A program made the position numbers and the translations under genes. Of a DNA stretch of 63,516 nucleotides, positions 25,747 through 35,140 are shown piece by piece (position 1 is the stretch's first letter; every line of letters starts with the position of its first letter). Location: assembly GCA_009838195.1 (NCBI GenBank), contig VXSC01000038.1, forward strand, positions 1 through 63,516, given 5' to 3'. Source of the stretch: Rhodothermaceae bacterium (GTDB taxonomy: Bacteria; Bacteroidota; Rhodothermia; Rhodothermales; Bin80). The notes under the pieces are model-generated. The model was not told where the DNA came from, did not search any database, and saw nothing but the letters and a program-made list of their open reading frames with translations.

Positions 25747-26680
25747 TCCTAATTCCTCTCTGCCCGACGAAATTCTAGGCCATCTGGATTTCTCTGAGAT
25801 CCCTGACACCCTAACGGTGTGGCAGCTTGCGTCAGCCTATTATGACAGGGAACCCTCCGCGCAAGAATTTGAGGGCGTCGGCAGTGACATGTGGCCACTC
25901 ATCCAGAAAGCCACAAGACCCGCCTACATGCGAGTTGTTACATGGCCTCGCGCCGTTGCTCTGGCAGCATGTATTGCGCTCGTTATAGCCGTTGGAATTA
26001 CACTCACACAACCCACTTCCGTTTTTGCCCCGCATGGCGAGCAGCTTACGCATCAATTACCTGACGGGAGTACCGTGCTGCTCAACAGTGGTACACGTAT
26101 TGAATACAGTAGGAATTTTGGAGAATCATCCCGTGAATTGACCCTGCAGGAGGGAGAGGTTCTCCTTGACGTTGAACATAGTTCAACCCCATTTACCGTC
26201 GAGACCTTTGATGCACAGACGAAGGTATTAGGTACGTCATTTAATGTTCGGTCCTGGCCTGATGAGCTTAATGCGGCCACCGATGTAACCGTTGAGTCAG
26301 GGCGAGTTCAGGTAGCTCCTCGCACTAGTGCCGACCTAGCTGTGGTTTTGACTGCTGGACAGTCCGCTAGAATACAGCCCGTCGGTCAGCGCCCCTTAGT
26401 CACACAGGGAACTGAGGCATCAATGGAAAAATTGGCATGGGTCGATGGCGGCTTCAAGTTTTCCGATCAACCCCTCGGGAAAGTTGCCCGAGAGATGGAA
26501 CGGCGCTATGATGTGGAGATTACACTTGAAGCACCGGATCTTGAATCTTTTAAATCCAAGCCCATTGGGATCCTCAAAGAATCTCCAGAAACGGTTGAAG
26601 AAATCATTTTGGACATTTGCGCGTTACACTGCGAGTATCGTGCAGTTTCGAATGGGTTTTTGCTTACTCCACCGCGCTAA
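25736..26680 (+). CDS. FecR family anti-sigma factor
   Basis: Single-pass membrane regulator of 314 aa. The N-terminal 65 residues are cytoplasmic and should bind the sigma factor, a transmembrane helix follows (AVALAACIALVIAVGITL, about 73-90), then the periplasmic FecR domain (residues 98-190, with HQLPDGSTVLLNSGTRIEYS and GTSFNVRSW) and a C-terminal DUF4974-like domain (about 242-310, FKFSDQPLGKVAREMERRYD), which contacts the receptor signalling domain. It receives the signal from the TonB receptor encoded 55 bases downstream and transmits it to the sigma factor. Confidence 0.9.
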   Translation: MNTDPNSSLPDEILGHLDFSEIPDTLTVWQLASAYYDREPSAQEFEGVGSDMWPLIQKATRPAYMRVVTWPRAVALAACIALVIAVGITLTQPTSVFAPHGEQLTHQLPDGSTVLLNSGTRIEYSRNFGESSRELTLQEGEVLLDVEHSSTPFTVETFDAQTKVLGTSFNVRSWPDELNAATDVTVESGRVQVAPRTSADLAVVLTAGQSARIQPVGQRPLVTQGTEASMEKLAWVDGGFKFSDQPLGKVAREMERRYDVEITLEAPDLESFKSKPIGILKESPETVEEIILDICALHCEYRAVSNGFLLTPPR

Positions 26681-26735
26681 TCCTCCATCCGTCACGCACG
26701 AGAATCGTCTTCTAAAAAGTCGTTAGCCTTGTTTC

Positions 26736-29501
26736 GTGCGCACCTTGATTTGTTGCGTAGCCATTCTGTCTGCCGCATCGCTCGGAAGTACCACAGTTTC
26801 GGTCGCGCAGTCTCAACTACCGCTTCTTGATGCAGTCAGGCACTTCCAATCCGTTTGGGGGGCTGATCTTTCCTACGCATCAAGTACTTTACAGGGCCGA
26901 TACACTTCATGGTCTGCTCCCATCGCAGCCGATGCAGAATCTGATATAGAGTATTTGCTAGAGGGGACTGGTGTCTCTTTTTTCCGCCAGCCCAGTGGCA
27001 CGTTTTTTCTCCGACCTAATGCAACCCAGATGGCTACACTCATTGGTCAGGTTCGATCAGTGAACAGCGGAACCCCGCTCCGAGGTGCACATATTGCCCT
27101 TGTCGGAACCCAGGAAGGTACAACCTCCAATTTCAACGGTTATTTTACCCTCTCAACCCAGCCTCGGAGATCTGCGAAAATCCGCATCAGTCATATAGGC
27201 TATCTAACCGAAGAACGAAATGTCAACCTGCTCGCTGACTCCGTCCTGACTATCGATGTCTCGTTAAACGACTGGATCCTCGAAGAGCTCCCCCTGCAAG
27301 TAACTGCCTCGGCCCTGCCCGAACTTTCACTTTCGTCTTATATTCGCCCTTATGAAATGGATACCCGAGGCCCTGCCGATCTGAGGCAGATAACCGGACT
27401 GGGGACCTCGGATGTTGTGCGGAATCTCAGGGACATAGCGGGAATCTACGTTGACTTAAACACCAGCGATATTCATATACAAGGCGGTGGAATCGGAGAG
27501 CACCAATTCAGATTAGATGAAAGTGCTGTTTTCGAACCCATCCATTTGGGCCTGTTTGGGATATTCAACCCGTTTGCAATTGATCAGGTCTCAGTCAGAA
27601 AAGCAGGCTTTAACGTAGAGCATGGAAGCTACTTGGCCGGAATTATCAATGCGGAACATTCGCTGAGAGCCGCTTACCCCATCGAAATACAGATAGATCC
27701 GATTTCGTTTAATGCACGCATCACGAACTATATGGATATCGGACCAACCAACCTATCCCTGATGGGGGCATTTCGAAGTAGTATTTGGGATCACTGGTGG
27801 AGCAATTTGCGCAGCGAGAGCGTGAATGACTTGCTTCGGGAATGGAATCGTCCAGATGAATTCCTGATGCGTGCTAGTATCTATCCTCTCAAACGTGCCT
27901 TTGAGCATGGCTATAACACACTGCTTGGCCGTCTCCAAAAAATCCCCACCCCCTCATTACCAGATATCAGTTTTAACGATGTACATGCTGCGGCAAGGCT
28001 CGAATTAGACGACCGAAGGGAAATTGGAGGTTCTCTCTACAGAGGGCGCAGCGAGTTTGAAGGGCAATTACTCTCCGCGGCAAGAGATTCTACGGCTGCG
28101 CGTAGGCAGGTCGCACCGGATCGTCATGCATGGATGAATCAGAATACGCGCCTGTACTGGAATCAGCATCTGACCGATAACTTCAGCTGGCGTATCTCCT
28201 GGCGTAAGGGCAAGTATTTCTTCTCACATAATTACGGAGGTCTTGATCGCCAGAATAGTGTCCATGCAGCATTCCTGCTGTATCGATACAACTCGGTTGA
28301 GACCAGTGATGAAAATGAGATTTCAAGCAACGATCTGAGTGTTTCTATTAATCAGGCACACGACCAAGGACTCCTGCAGGCTGGCGTAGATTTTTCATGG
28401 ATTCAGCATCACTTCAGTATCCAGCACATATTCCCGAGAATTCTTAATCACGAACGGCGCTCTCATACATCCTCGGCTTATCTACAACAAACATGGAGGC
28501 CACGCCCCTGGGTAGACCTTACCACTGGTCTGCGCTTTACATGGTTGCGGGCTCAGAATCGGTGGCACATGGAGCCCCGTGCCGCCCTTCTCCTCAAATC
28601 ACCCTACAGAGACGGCTACGGCGTTTCCCTCCGACTCTCGTCTGGGATCTATTACCAGTTTCTGAATCAGTTCGAGATTGCTACGGTCAGCCCCAGTACG
28701 ATTGTCCCTTCAACCCGTTTCTGGATCCCTGTGGATGAAACTCTCCGCGCACCTGTCTCCCACCATTACAGCATTGATCTGTCGGCACAGCTATGGACCA
28801 ATTGGCAATTTGGATTTGAATACCATTACAAAGATCAGCACCACCTTTACAGGATTGATTATCCCATGCTTTGGAGACAGGATCAAGATTCGACGATCAT
28901 TGATCAGATCAATTCGTTTGTTAGCAATACGGATGGCTTTGTATACGGAGCATCTTTTGAGTTGCGCAGGAATGGCGAGATGGCGAATTTCGCACTCCTC
29001 TACGAGCGCAGCGAGTCAAAACGAAAGTATGCATTCCAGGATGGTGTACCCATCCTCCTTCCTGTACCCTGGAATGTACCCCAACGGCTTCAGACCAGGG
29101 CAATTGTGAGGCCGATCCCTGCATTGGAAGCCACAATACGTTGGCAAGCTACATGGGGACGCAGATGGGCATTCAAGCGGGCATACTATGATCTCTTAGG
29201 ATCTGATATTGACTACGCCGCATCTTTTGATGACTACTCATTTAATGACCCTAGCGCAGAGGGACATACGCTAGCCCCATTCAGCCAATTCGACATAGGG
29301 CTTGCTGCAATCATTCGTGATAGAACCAATCGCAGATTATGGATCCGGATCGACTTACTGAATGCTTTCGATAGACTGAATCCCGCCTATCGTTACCTAT
29401 TGGAGCAAAATGAATTCGGGACTGATAGAACAATCCTGGCTGACCGAACCAGCCATCTAATCGGCCGCACCCTTACCGTCTCCGCTCAACTACAGTGGTA
29501 G
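26736..29501 (+). CDS. STN-domain TonB-dependent outer membrane receptor
   Basis: Outer membrane active transporter of 921 aa. A signal peptide ends near VSVAQ (residue 25). An STN signalling domain follows (about 28-95, LLDAVRHFQSVWGADLSYAS), then a carboxypeptidase-regulatory-like domain (102-175, IGQVRSVNSGTPLRGAHIAL), a plug domain (about 205-310, SDVVRNLRDIAGIYVD), and a beta barrel. The STN domain and the adjacent sigma/FecR genes mean that substrate binding can be signalled to transcription. It begins with GTG. No SusD-like lipoprotein or degradative enzyme follows, so the ligand is not revealed. Ferric chelate, vitamin or oligosaccharide are all possible. Confidence 0.88.
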   Translation: MRTLICCVAILSAASLGSTTVSVAQSQLPLLDAVRHFQSVWGADLSYASSTLQGRYTSWSAPIAADAESDIEYLLEGTGVSFFRQPSGTFFLRPNATQMATLIGQVRSVNSGTPLRGAHIALVGTQEGTTSNFNGYFTLSTQPRRSAKIRISHIGYLTEERNVNLLADSVLTIDVSLNDWILEELPLQVTASALPELSLSSYIRPYEMDTRGPADLRQITGLGTSDVVRNLRDIAGIYVDLNTSDIHIQGGGIGEHQFRLDESAVFEPIHLGLFGIFNPFAIDQVSVRKAGFNVEHGSYLAGIINAEHSLRAAYPIEIQIDPISFNARITNYMDIGPTNLSLMGAFRSSIWDHWWSNLRSESVNDLLREWNRPDEFLMRASIYPLKRAFEHGYNTLLGRLQKIPTPSLPDISFNDVHAAARLELDDRREIGGSLYRGRSEFEGQLLSAARDSTAARRQVAPDRHAWMNQNTRLYWNQHLTDNFSWRISWRKGKYFFSHNYGGLDRQNSVHAAFLLYRYNSVETSDENEISSNDLSVSINQAHDQGLLQAGVDFSWIQHHFSIQHIFPRILNHERRSHTSSAYLQQTWRPRPWVDLTTGLRFTWLRAQNRWHMEPRAALLLKSPYRDGYGVSLRLSSGIYYQFLNQFEIATVSPSTIVPSTRFWIPVDETLRAPVSHHYSIDLSAQLWTNWQFGFEYHYKDQHHLYRIDYPMLWRQDQDSTIIDQINSFVSNTDGFVYGASFELRRNGEMANFALLYERSESKRKYAFQDGVPILLPVPWNVPQRLQTRAIVRPIPALEATIRWQATWGRRWAFKRAYYDLLGSDIDYAASFDDYSFNDPSAEGHTLAPFSQFDIGLAAIIRDRTNRRLWIRIDLLNAFDRLNPAYRYLLEQNEFGTDRTILADRTSHLIGRTLTVSAQLQW

Positions 29502-29509
29502 GTCCTACG

Positions 29510-29992
29510 CTACGCGGTATCTAAACGGGCAAAAAATCGGCGACGATCCATTGCAACGATACGGATATTGCTCCCAACAGCAATAAATTCTCCTTCGGTA
29601 GATACCTCTACGCGCTCTCCATTAATTTCTACAATGCCTGTCGGCCTAAGTGGAGTGATGGCGACTCCTGTTTTTCCCAGATAACGAGCTCTCTCATCGC
29701 TTTTTCGACTTGCTGCATCCCCCTCCGTCTGCAATGTAGCGGAAAGGATGAAGCGATCCCAAGCTCCTGATCTCCAAAGTACGATAAACAGTGCGATACC
29801 ACTGCCTAAAGTCCCCGACAGCGCAATGGTCCCTCCAACCAGGCCAGATTCGCTGTAGGCGTATCCGATCGCAAAAATGATCAGCAAGGCCCCCAAGACC
29901 CCGATTACATTGAATCCCGGAATCAAGTAGACTTCTACAGCAATCAGCAGAAGACCAGCCAAAATGCACACAATAGGGATAAGTGTTTCCAC
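29510..29992 (-). CDS. nfeD: NfeD-like membrane protein (short form)
   Basis: 160 aa protein with an N-terminal membrane part (helices around residues 4-22, 27-45 and 51-73) and a C-terminal beta-barrel OB-fold domain (from about GKTGVAITPLRPTGIVEINGERVEV, residues 106-130). It is the short NfeD type that normally partners a stomatin-like or ClpP-type protease. It starts with GTG at 29992, just two bases after the stop of the longer NfeD gene, so they are one operon. The convergent TonB receptor gene ends eight bases before its stop. Role in membrane quality control is inferred. Confidence 0.82.
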   Translation of the reverse strand: METLIPIVCILAGLLLIAVEVYLIPGFNVIGVLGALLIIFAIGYAYSESGLVGGTIALSGTLGSGIALFIVLWRSGAWDRFILSATLQTEGDAASRKSDERARYLGKTGVAITPLRPTGIVEINGERVEVSTEGEFIAVGSNIRIVAMDRRRFFARLDTA

Positions 29993-29994
29993 GT

Positions 29995-31365
29995 TTATGA
30001 CTCGTGAGTTCTAACTTCAATTCGGGTTCCACGCACATCAACGACCTGCACCTGTGTACCACGATCAATATACTCGCCAGCAGTGATTACATCTACACGT
30101 TTCTTGTCAATCAACATCACACCTGAGGGTCTGAGATCGGTCACAGTTGGTCCTACCCTACCGATATACTCGGAGTGCGTCATGGCTGTCGTATAACCTT
30201 CGCTACTCCTGAGTTCAGGTGCTAACACAAGTACATTTGCAGTGGCAGACGTAGGAAACACGCGTACGGCCATGATCAACCCCGCGGCCAGAATCGCCAT
30301 GGTTACTGCCAATGTATAGACACTTGGCATTACACTGGCGATCGGAGGAAACGAAAAACCTACATTGCCTATCAGTGCAGCAACCAATGAGAACAAGACC
30401 AGGACCAGACCTGATATTCCCGCAATACCGAACCCTGGGAATACGAACAACTCAACGATAATCAATCCAACACCAAGTATAAACAGTAGAATCTCCCACA
30501 CCTCAACAAGTCCCAGTAGGTAGTGAGGCGCAAAGAACAACGCGATCCCCAATAGTGCTACGGCTCCTGGAAACCCCACTCCTGGGGTTTGCAATTCGAA
30601 GTAGAGTCCACCAAGCATCATGAGCATCAGGATCGACTGGACCACAGGAGATCCAAGAAACCGAAGTACTCGCTCTGCTGTAGTTTCACGATGTGCTACC
30701 AGGGTTGGGCTGTCCAAACCATAAGCAGCGATCACCGCATCGGTCGTTCCCAGAATCTGATCCGCCACCCCAAATTCCAGCGCTTCCGTAGCGCTGAGCG
30801 TCAACACTTTGCCTTTCTCGGATACCCCTTCTACTTCAAGAGACGGATCCACCATTGATTCTGCAATCTGCGGATCCCGACCATTCGCTTCGGCGGTTGA
30901 TCGCATCAAGCCGCGCATGTAGCTCTGATATTTATCCGGTGCTTCGTCTCCACCCACTCCTTCAACCACTGTTGCTGCACCAATCGAAGCCCCCGGCACC
31001 ATTACAATGCGATCAGCTGCATAGGAAATCAGTGCACCGGCCGAAGCTGCATTCTTGTCAATGAACGCAACAGTAGACATTTCCGCATCCAATAACGTCT
31101 TTCGAATCTTGTCCGCAGCATCTACAAGCCCCCCAAATGTATCAATCTCAAATACCGTAAGCACTGCACCTTGGTTGGTTGCATCACGTACGGCCCGATC
31201 GATATAACGGGCCAGACCATTATCAATCATGCCATTGACAGGAACGACAAACACCGGCCCTTCAAGGGAATCCGAACTGAGTTCCAATGGCTTTGGTGCA
31301 CGTACCTGTGCGAGCGTAGCAGGTACAAACAAAGAAAGCATCAACAATGTGAACAATCTATCCAT
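29995..31365 (-). CDS. nfeD: NfeD1-type membrane-bound ClpP-class serine protease
   Basis: Long NfeD protein (456 aa from the ATG at 31365; an upstream TTG is less likely). A signal peptide (RLFTLLMLSLFVPATLAQ) is followed by a ClpP-like domain (about residues 35-215) with VNGMIDNGLARYI and the catalytic Ser in KNAASAGALISYAAD, then four transmembrane helices (about 227-370) and a C-terminal OB domain. Proteins of this type cleave stomatin-family or membrane proteins. The genes nfeD1 and nfeD2 are adjacent; no stomatin gene is in view. The Lys of the dyad is probably in the segment after GEDEAP/DKYQSY. Confidence 0.85.
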   Translation of the reverse strand: MDRLFTLLMLSLFVPATLAQVRAPKPLELSSDSLEGPVFVVPVNGMIDNGLARYIDRAVRDATNQGAVLTVFEIDTFGGLVDAADKIRKTLLDAEMSTVAFIDKNAASAGALISYAADRIVMVPGASIGAATVVEGVGGDEAPDKYQSYMRGLMRSTAEANGRDPQIAESMVDPSLEVEGVSEKGKVLTLSATEALEFGVADQILGTTDAVIAAYGLDSPTLVAHRETTAERVLRFLGSPVVQSILMLMMLGGLYFELQTPGVGFPGAVALLGIALFFAPHYLLGLVEVWEILLFILGVGLIIVELFVFPGFGIAGISGLVLVLFSLVAALIGNVGFSFPPIASVMPSVYTLAVTMAILAAGLIMAVRVFPTSATANVLVLAPELRSSEGYTTAMTHSEYIGRVGPTVTDLRPSGVMLIDKKRVDVITAGEYIDRGTQVQVVDVRGTRIEVRTHES

Positions 31366-31523
31366 TGGGATCAACCTTTCCTACTTTACGCCTCACCCGA
31401 TAATAAGGATTCACAGGGAGAGCGTTACCATCATGAAGCATCGAGTCCGGTTTTTCCCATGTATCCATTATTTCGACGAGATTCTCCCGCAAAAATTATG
31501 GTTAAACCCTTGGGATCATTTCC

Positions 31524-32297
31524 CTATTTCTCAATAACCACAGGGGTTCCTTCCCGAACATACGACCACATAAAATCCATGTCTTCATCCCGAACAGCTA
31601 CACATCCTTCCGTCCAATTTGATGCGAGGCCAGTACCATTACCATGAATCTCTATGAATCCACCCAGAATTGTCCCCATGGGCGGAGGCGTTCCTCTTTT
31701 TTCAGCCAGCATGATGGCCTCATAATCTTTCTGACTGATCAATCCGTCCCGCTTTCCCCGCTCGGCATCTTCCGCGTTGGGATAATTCAGTAAAAAAGCG
31801 CGATAAAATTTGCTGTATGGGTTCTTCTTAACTACATAAAAGACCCCCTCTGGAGTCCGCCACTGATCAGGATCCTCTTCTGAGCCGCGAATATTTTTAT
31901 CCGAGTACGCATTGTAGCCAAAATCTGCCCTGAACTCAGATAGGACCCGCATACCCTGGTGAAGTATGACCTGCTTACGCCGCTTCGAAACGAGAATCCA
32001 GATATTTGAGATCTCGTCCGCATCTACGTATCCCAAGGCTCCATCCATTGTACGCACCTGCTTCACTGATCCTTCCGACGAGACGACTGCGACAGGTTCT
32101 CTGAAGCGAAGTCGCAAGTAAGGTTTCGTCTGCTCAACATCCCGGTATAAACTGACGGCTTGACCGGTCACATAATACAGATCAGCGACTCCCCTTTCCA
32201 GAGACTGTGACGCATACGAATCAACAGAGAAGAGATTGAGTGCGATTGCTGCACAAATCGCCAGCTGCATCATAGATTTGCTAAATGACGAATGCAT
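31524..32297 (-). CDS. L,D-transpeptidase (YkuD domain) with SH3-like region
   Basis: Exported 257 aa enzyme that cross-links or modifies peptidoglycan through 3-3 linkages. The signal peptide (LAICAAIALNLFSVDSYA) is followed by an SH3-like domain (about 35-85) and a YkuD domain with EIHGNGTG and TEGCVAV, giving the catalytic His and Cys (Cys near residue 233). It lies 14 bases downstream of fabI on the same strand, so the two share a transcript. The catalytic Ser/Thr-x-Gly-Cys form reads TEGC, within the normal range. It could also act as a carboxypeptidase. Confidence 0.88.
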   Translation of the reverse strand: MHSSFSKSMMQLAICAAIALNLFSVDSYASQSLERGVADLYYVTGQAVSLYRDVEQTKPYLRLRFREPVAVVSSEGSVKQVRTMDGALGYVDADEISNIWILVSKRRKQVILHQGMRVLSEFRADFGYNAYSDKNIRGSEEDPDQWRTPEGVFYVVKKNPYSKFYRAFLLNYPNAEDAERGKRDGLISQKDYEAIMLAEKRGTPPPMGTILGGFIEIHGNGTGLASNWTEGCVAVRDEDMDFMWSYVREGTPVVIEK

Positions 32298-32310
32298 CGT
32301 ACGGCCTTGC

Positions 32311-33141
32311 TCATGACTGCTCGGGATTCAGCATCCGCATCATGGGCTCAACCATTGCATTTGTAATCCCGATACTGCTGAACCCACCATCATGGTACAA
32401 AGTCTGCATGGTAACCATACGTGTCAGATCGCTCAAAAGTGTAACCGCGTAGTCTCCACAACTGTCCGCATCTGCATTTCCCAGAGGTGACATATTCTTC
32501 CCGAATTCAAACATGGCATCGAATCCGGATATACCCTGCCCCGCTGTAGTCTGGGTAGGACTCTGTGAGATCGCATTGATGCGAATCTTGTGCTCGCCAA
32601 GCCGCGCCCCCCAGGTCCGTACAATACTTTCGAGTAATGCTTTCGCATCTCCCATCTCTGAGTAATGGGAGAATGAGCGCTGTGCTCCGATATAGGAAAT
32701 GGTTAGGATTGAACTTCCCTCTTTTAGGGCTTCACTCTCCATTGTATGGTGCACGATCCGGTGCAAACTAACCGCAGAGACATCTAACGTCTTAGCATAC
32801 CAGTCATAATTTAATTTCTCGTACGGGCGGCGTTTACGGACATTAACTCCCATACCAATTGCATGGACGATAAAATCTATCTGCCCATAATGTTCTTTGA
32901 GTTCATTAAAGAGCGAAGACAAATCAGCGTCTTTGGTTGCATCCGCCCAAATTACAGGGCTGTCGACCGATTCAGCTAGACCCTCCAGTGTCCCCAATCG
33001 TTTTGCAACCGGAGCATTCGAAAGGGCAAATTGTGCTCCTTCCCGATGAGCTGCTTTGGCGATTGCCCAAGCAATACTACTTTCATTCAGAGCTCCAAAG
33101 ATGACTCCTTTTTTGCCTTGCAACAGTCCCGAGCGTTCCAT
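32311..33141 (-). CDS. fabI: enoyl-ACP reductase FabI
   Basis: NADH-dependent reductase of the last step of fatty acid elongation (276 aa from the ATG at 33141). The frame is open further upstream, but the family begins at GLLQGKKGVIFGALNE, so the inner ATG is chosen. Motifs: the SDR-like nucleotide site GVIFGALNESSIAW, ISYIGAQ, and the catalytic Tyr-x6-Lys in YSEMGDAK, together with the C-terminal HDGGFSSIG. It is the first gene before an L,D-transpeptidase, with no start overlap. Susceptibility to FabI inhibitors cannot be predicted. Confidence 0.92.
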   Translation of the reverse strand: MERSGLLQGKKGVIFGALNESSIAWAIAKAAHREGAQFALSNAPVAKRLGTLEGLAESVDSPVIWADATKDADLSSLFNELKEHYGQIDFIVHAIGMGVNVRKRRPYEKLNYDWYAKTLDVSAVSLHRIVHHTMESEALKEGSSILTISYIGAQRSFSHYSEMGDAKALLESIVRTWGARLGEHKIRINAISQSPTQTTAGQGISGFDAMFEFGKNMSPLGNADADSCGDYAVTLLSDLTRMVTMQTLYHDGGFSSIGITNAMVEPMMRMLNPEQS

Positions 33142-33645
33142 TTCTATCAAATAATCTATCACTTCAAAGTGCGGTACTTCATACAACCTCCTTTTGAACC
33201 TCAACCTTACGCTTCGAGGCAACCCTGGAGATCGCGATTTTAAGTCTGAACCACCAACAAGGTTCACAGTCTGATTATTGTGAAGTTACTCAATTCTTCC
33301 GTATTGGACTCATCCGTGACGAACCCAGTGATCTCAAGATCATGGTTACTCTGACCAACCCTCGAGCCTCGTCAGTATCGTTCGTACAAGCTCTCCCGCA
33401 TATTGAAGGATAGGTGTCAACTGTCTAAGGCATTCTGACGAACTGGAGCGAGTGATGTGAGGCATCAAAAAAGCTCTGAAAACGTTTATTCCGCATGCTG
33501 TCATAATAGCAGCGGTATGATAAAGTACCATGGGGATCCACCTCCGAGAATAAGCGGGAAGGAATAAATTAATGGTCGCATTGCAACTCATCAGAAAATA
33601 TCTTCGAGACGAGCAATCTCTCGTGAATTCGACCTTTTGCTTCTG
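33142..33645. other. divergent intergenic region
   Basis: 504 bases between fabI and a lipoprotein gene transcribed away from it. Both promoters should lie here. Open frames in either strand have no recognisable protein motifs, and a 151-codon minus-strand frame (33346-33801) mostly runs antisense to the lipoprotein. No RNA gene was recognised. Confidence 0.4.
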
Positions 33646-34383
33646 ATGCCTCGCATCCTGACTCAAATGCGGTTTATCTTCGGGCTGGCAGTAATTGTTT
33701 GTCTTCCCTTTTGCATGTCCTGCTCCGCTCCCCTTCCGCCGCCCAGCGAAATAGAACAAGAAACTGCCGATGCCGCCTTGGCAATCTTGTCCCAAAGCCA
33801 AACGGATGAAATTCTAAATGCGTTTGATGAAATAGCCACTTGGTCTTATTCCCGACATGATCGCACAGAAAACAGGACTGCACACGAATATGAGTCTTTT
33901 ACTCGTCTAGTGAAGGTTGATACGTCTGGTTCCGTAACTGTAATCGTGGGTTCGGATTCTGTCGAAGCTCTGGATCTGTCCGGTCTAGCTGAGGCCATGA
34001 TGCCCGATGATCTTCCCTATTTGATGGAACGGTTCAAAGACGAATTTTCTTACCAGATACGGGAAGACACCACTTATTGGACACGTCCGGCGTATGAGAT
34101 CACAATCCAAGCCAGACCGGGCAGTGCACAGGAAGGGGTGATGGCCTCCTACATATATGATACCGCTTCCAACAAATTGATCTCTGCGAATCTTCATAAT
34201 TTCAGTAGTACAATTTTGTTTGGAGAATCCTCCCGTTACCTACTCCAACTTCGTCCTATCGGCACAGCTTGGGTCCCTTATCGCTTGAGTGCACACGTTA
34301 CACTGAAGCTTCCGCTTGGACAAGAGCAGATATTCGCTCGTAATGTCACATTCTACAACTACACTGATCGGTCAACAAATTAG
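33646..34383 (+). CDS. predicted lipoprotein of unknown family
   Basis: Unrecognised 245 aa protein from the ATG at 33646 (another in-frame ATG is at 33667). A signal peptide FIFGLAVIVCLPFCMSCS ends in a lipobox-like CMSC, so it is probably membrane-anchored on the periplasmic side. A proline-rich stretch (APLPPPSE) follows. The mature part is rich in acidic residues, with alternating beta-strand pattern and a C-terminal TLKLPLGQEQIFARNV element, perhaps a lipocalin/LolA-like fold. It overlaps the biotin ligase start by about 40 bases. LolA-like is a guess based on the layout only. Confidence 0.6.
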   Translation: MPRILTQMRFIFGLAVIVCLPFCMSCSAPLPPPSEIEQETADAALAILSQSQTDEILNAFDEIATWSYSRHDRTENRTAHEYESFTRLVKVDTSGSVTVIVGSDSVEALDLSGLAEAMMPDDLPYLMERFKDEFSYQIREDTTYWTRPAYEITIQARPGSAQEGVMASYIYDTASNKLISANLHNFSSTILFGESSRYLLQLRPIGTAWVPYRLSAHVTLKLPLGQEQIFARNVTFYNYTDRSTN

Positions 34384-35140
34384 CTCATTGCTGAGCACGA
34401 GATTTCTGGGGCGTCCGTTGTATTACATGGATGAAGTAACGTCGACAAATTCTTTAGCTCTGGAGGCAGCGAAACGGGGGGCTACGCATGGAACTGTATT
34501 TGCGGCAGATTACCAAACGTCTGGGCGTGGCCGACAGGGTCGCACTTGGAACGCAGATGCAGGATTGAACCTCACCTTCAGCATTATCCTGGATCTTCCG
34601 ATTTCTGGCAACCGAATCGGGCTCTTGCCCTTGACCGCCTGTCTGGGGGTAGCCGATGCCATTGCAGATGTCGTTGCACCCTATAGACCGCAACTGAAAT
34701 GGCCGAACGATATCCTGCTAAATGGCCAAAAAGTCTGTGGGATGCTTTTGCAGACCGTTGGTTCGGCCATGACTCCAATCATACTTGGAATCGGTATCAA
34801 CGTGAATCAGACCGTGTTTCCCGAGGAATTAGACAAGTTTGCAACTTCCCTGTTGCTCTCTACCGGGCAGCCGATTGACCGAGCGGTTCTGATGCCATCG
34901 GTCTTATTGAACTTGGAGAAAAATCTGGAATTAATGTTAACGGATTCCTCTGCCATTCGAAAGAATTATACAAATGATCTAGTCTGGATTGGCCAAAGTT
35001 GTCGGGTTATCGGAATGGACGAGGAGATTATCGGCACACCCATCGGCATTGAGGAATCTGGAGCATTAATTTTAGAAACCAGTACTGGAACTCGTACAAT
35101 TTATGCAGGCAATGTCTCGCTCCGTATGGTTGACGATTGA
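34343..35140 (+). CDS. birA: biotin-protein ligase (BirA-like, no DNA-binding domain)
   Basis: Attaches biotin to acetyl-CoA carboxylase through biotinyl-AMP. The ATG at 34343 is preferred over an earlier TTG inside the lipoprotein gene and gives 265 aa. The biotin site GRGRQGRTWNADAGLNLTFS (about residues 53-72) and KWPNDILLNGQKVCGMLLQT (about 116-135) are conserved, and a C-terminal SH3-like domain follows. There is no N-terminal winged helix, so it is an enzyme only and not a repressor. The next gene, coaX, overlaps it by 38 bases, and the two form a cofactor pair. Confidence 0.9.
   Translation: MSHSTTTLIGQQISSLLSTRFLGRPLYYMDEVTSTNSLALEAAKRGATHGTVFAADYQTSGRGRQGRTWNADAGLNLTFSIILDLPISGNRIGLLPLTACLGVADAIADVVAPYRPQLKWPNDILLNGQKVCGMLLQTVGSAMTPIILGIGINVNQTVFPEELDKFATSLLLSTGQPIDRAVLMPSVLLNLEKNLELMLTDSSAIRKNYTNDLVWIGQSCRVIGMDEEIIGTPIGIEESGALILETSTGTRTIYAGNVSLRMVDD

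Noticed and set aside
33142..33267. Upstream extension of fabI by 42 codons
   Set aside because: The extra residues do not resemble FabI, whose N terminus normally begins at the inner ATG.
33346..33801. 151-codon minus-strand frame
   Set aside because: It covers part of the lipoprotein gene in antisense and has no family features; its amino acid content is that of a shadow frame.
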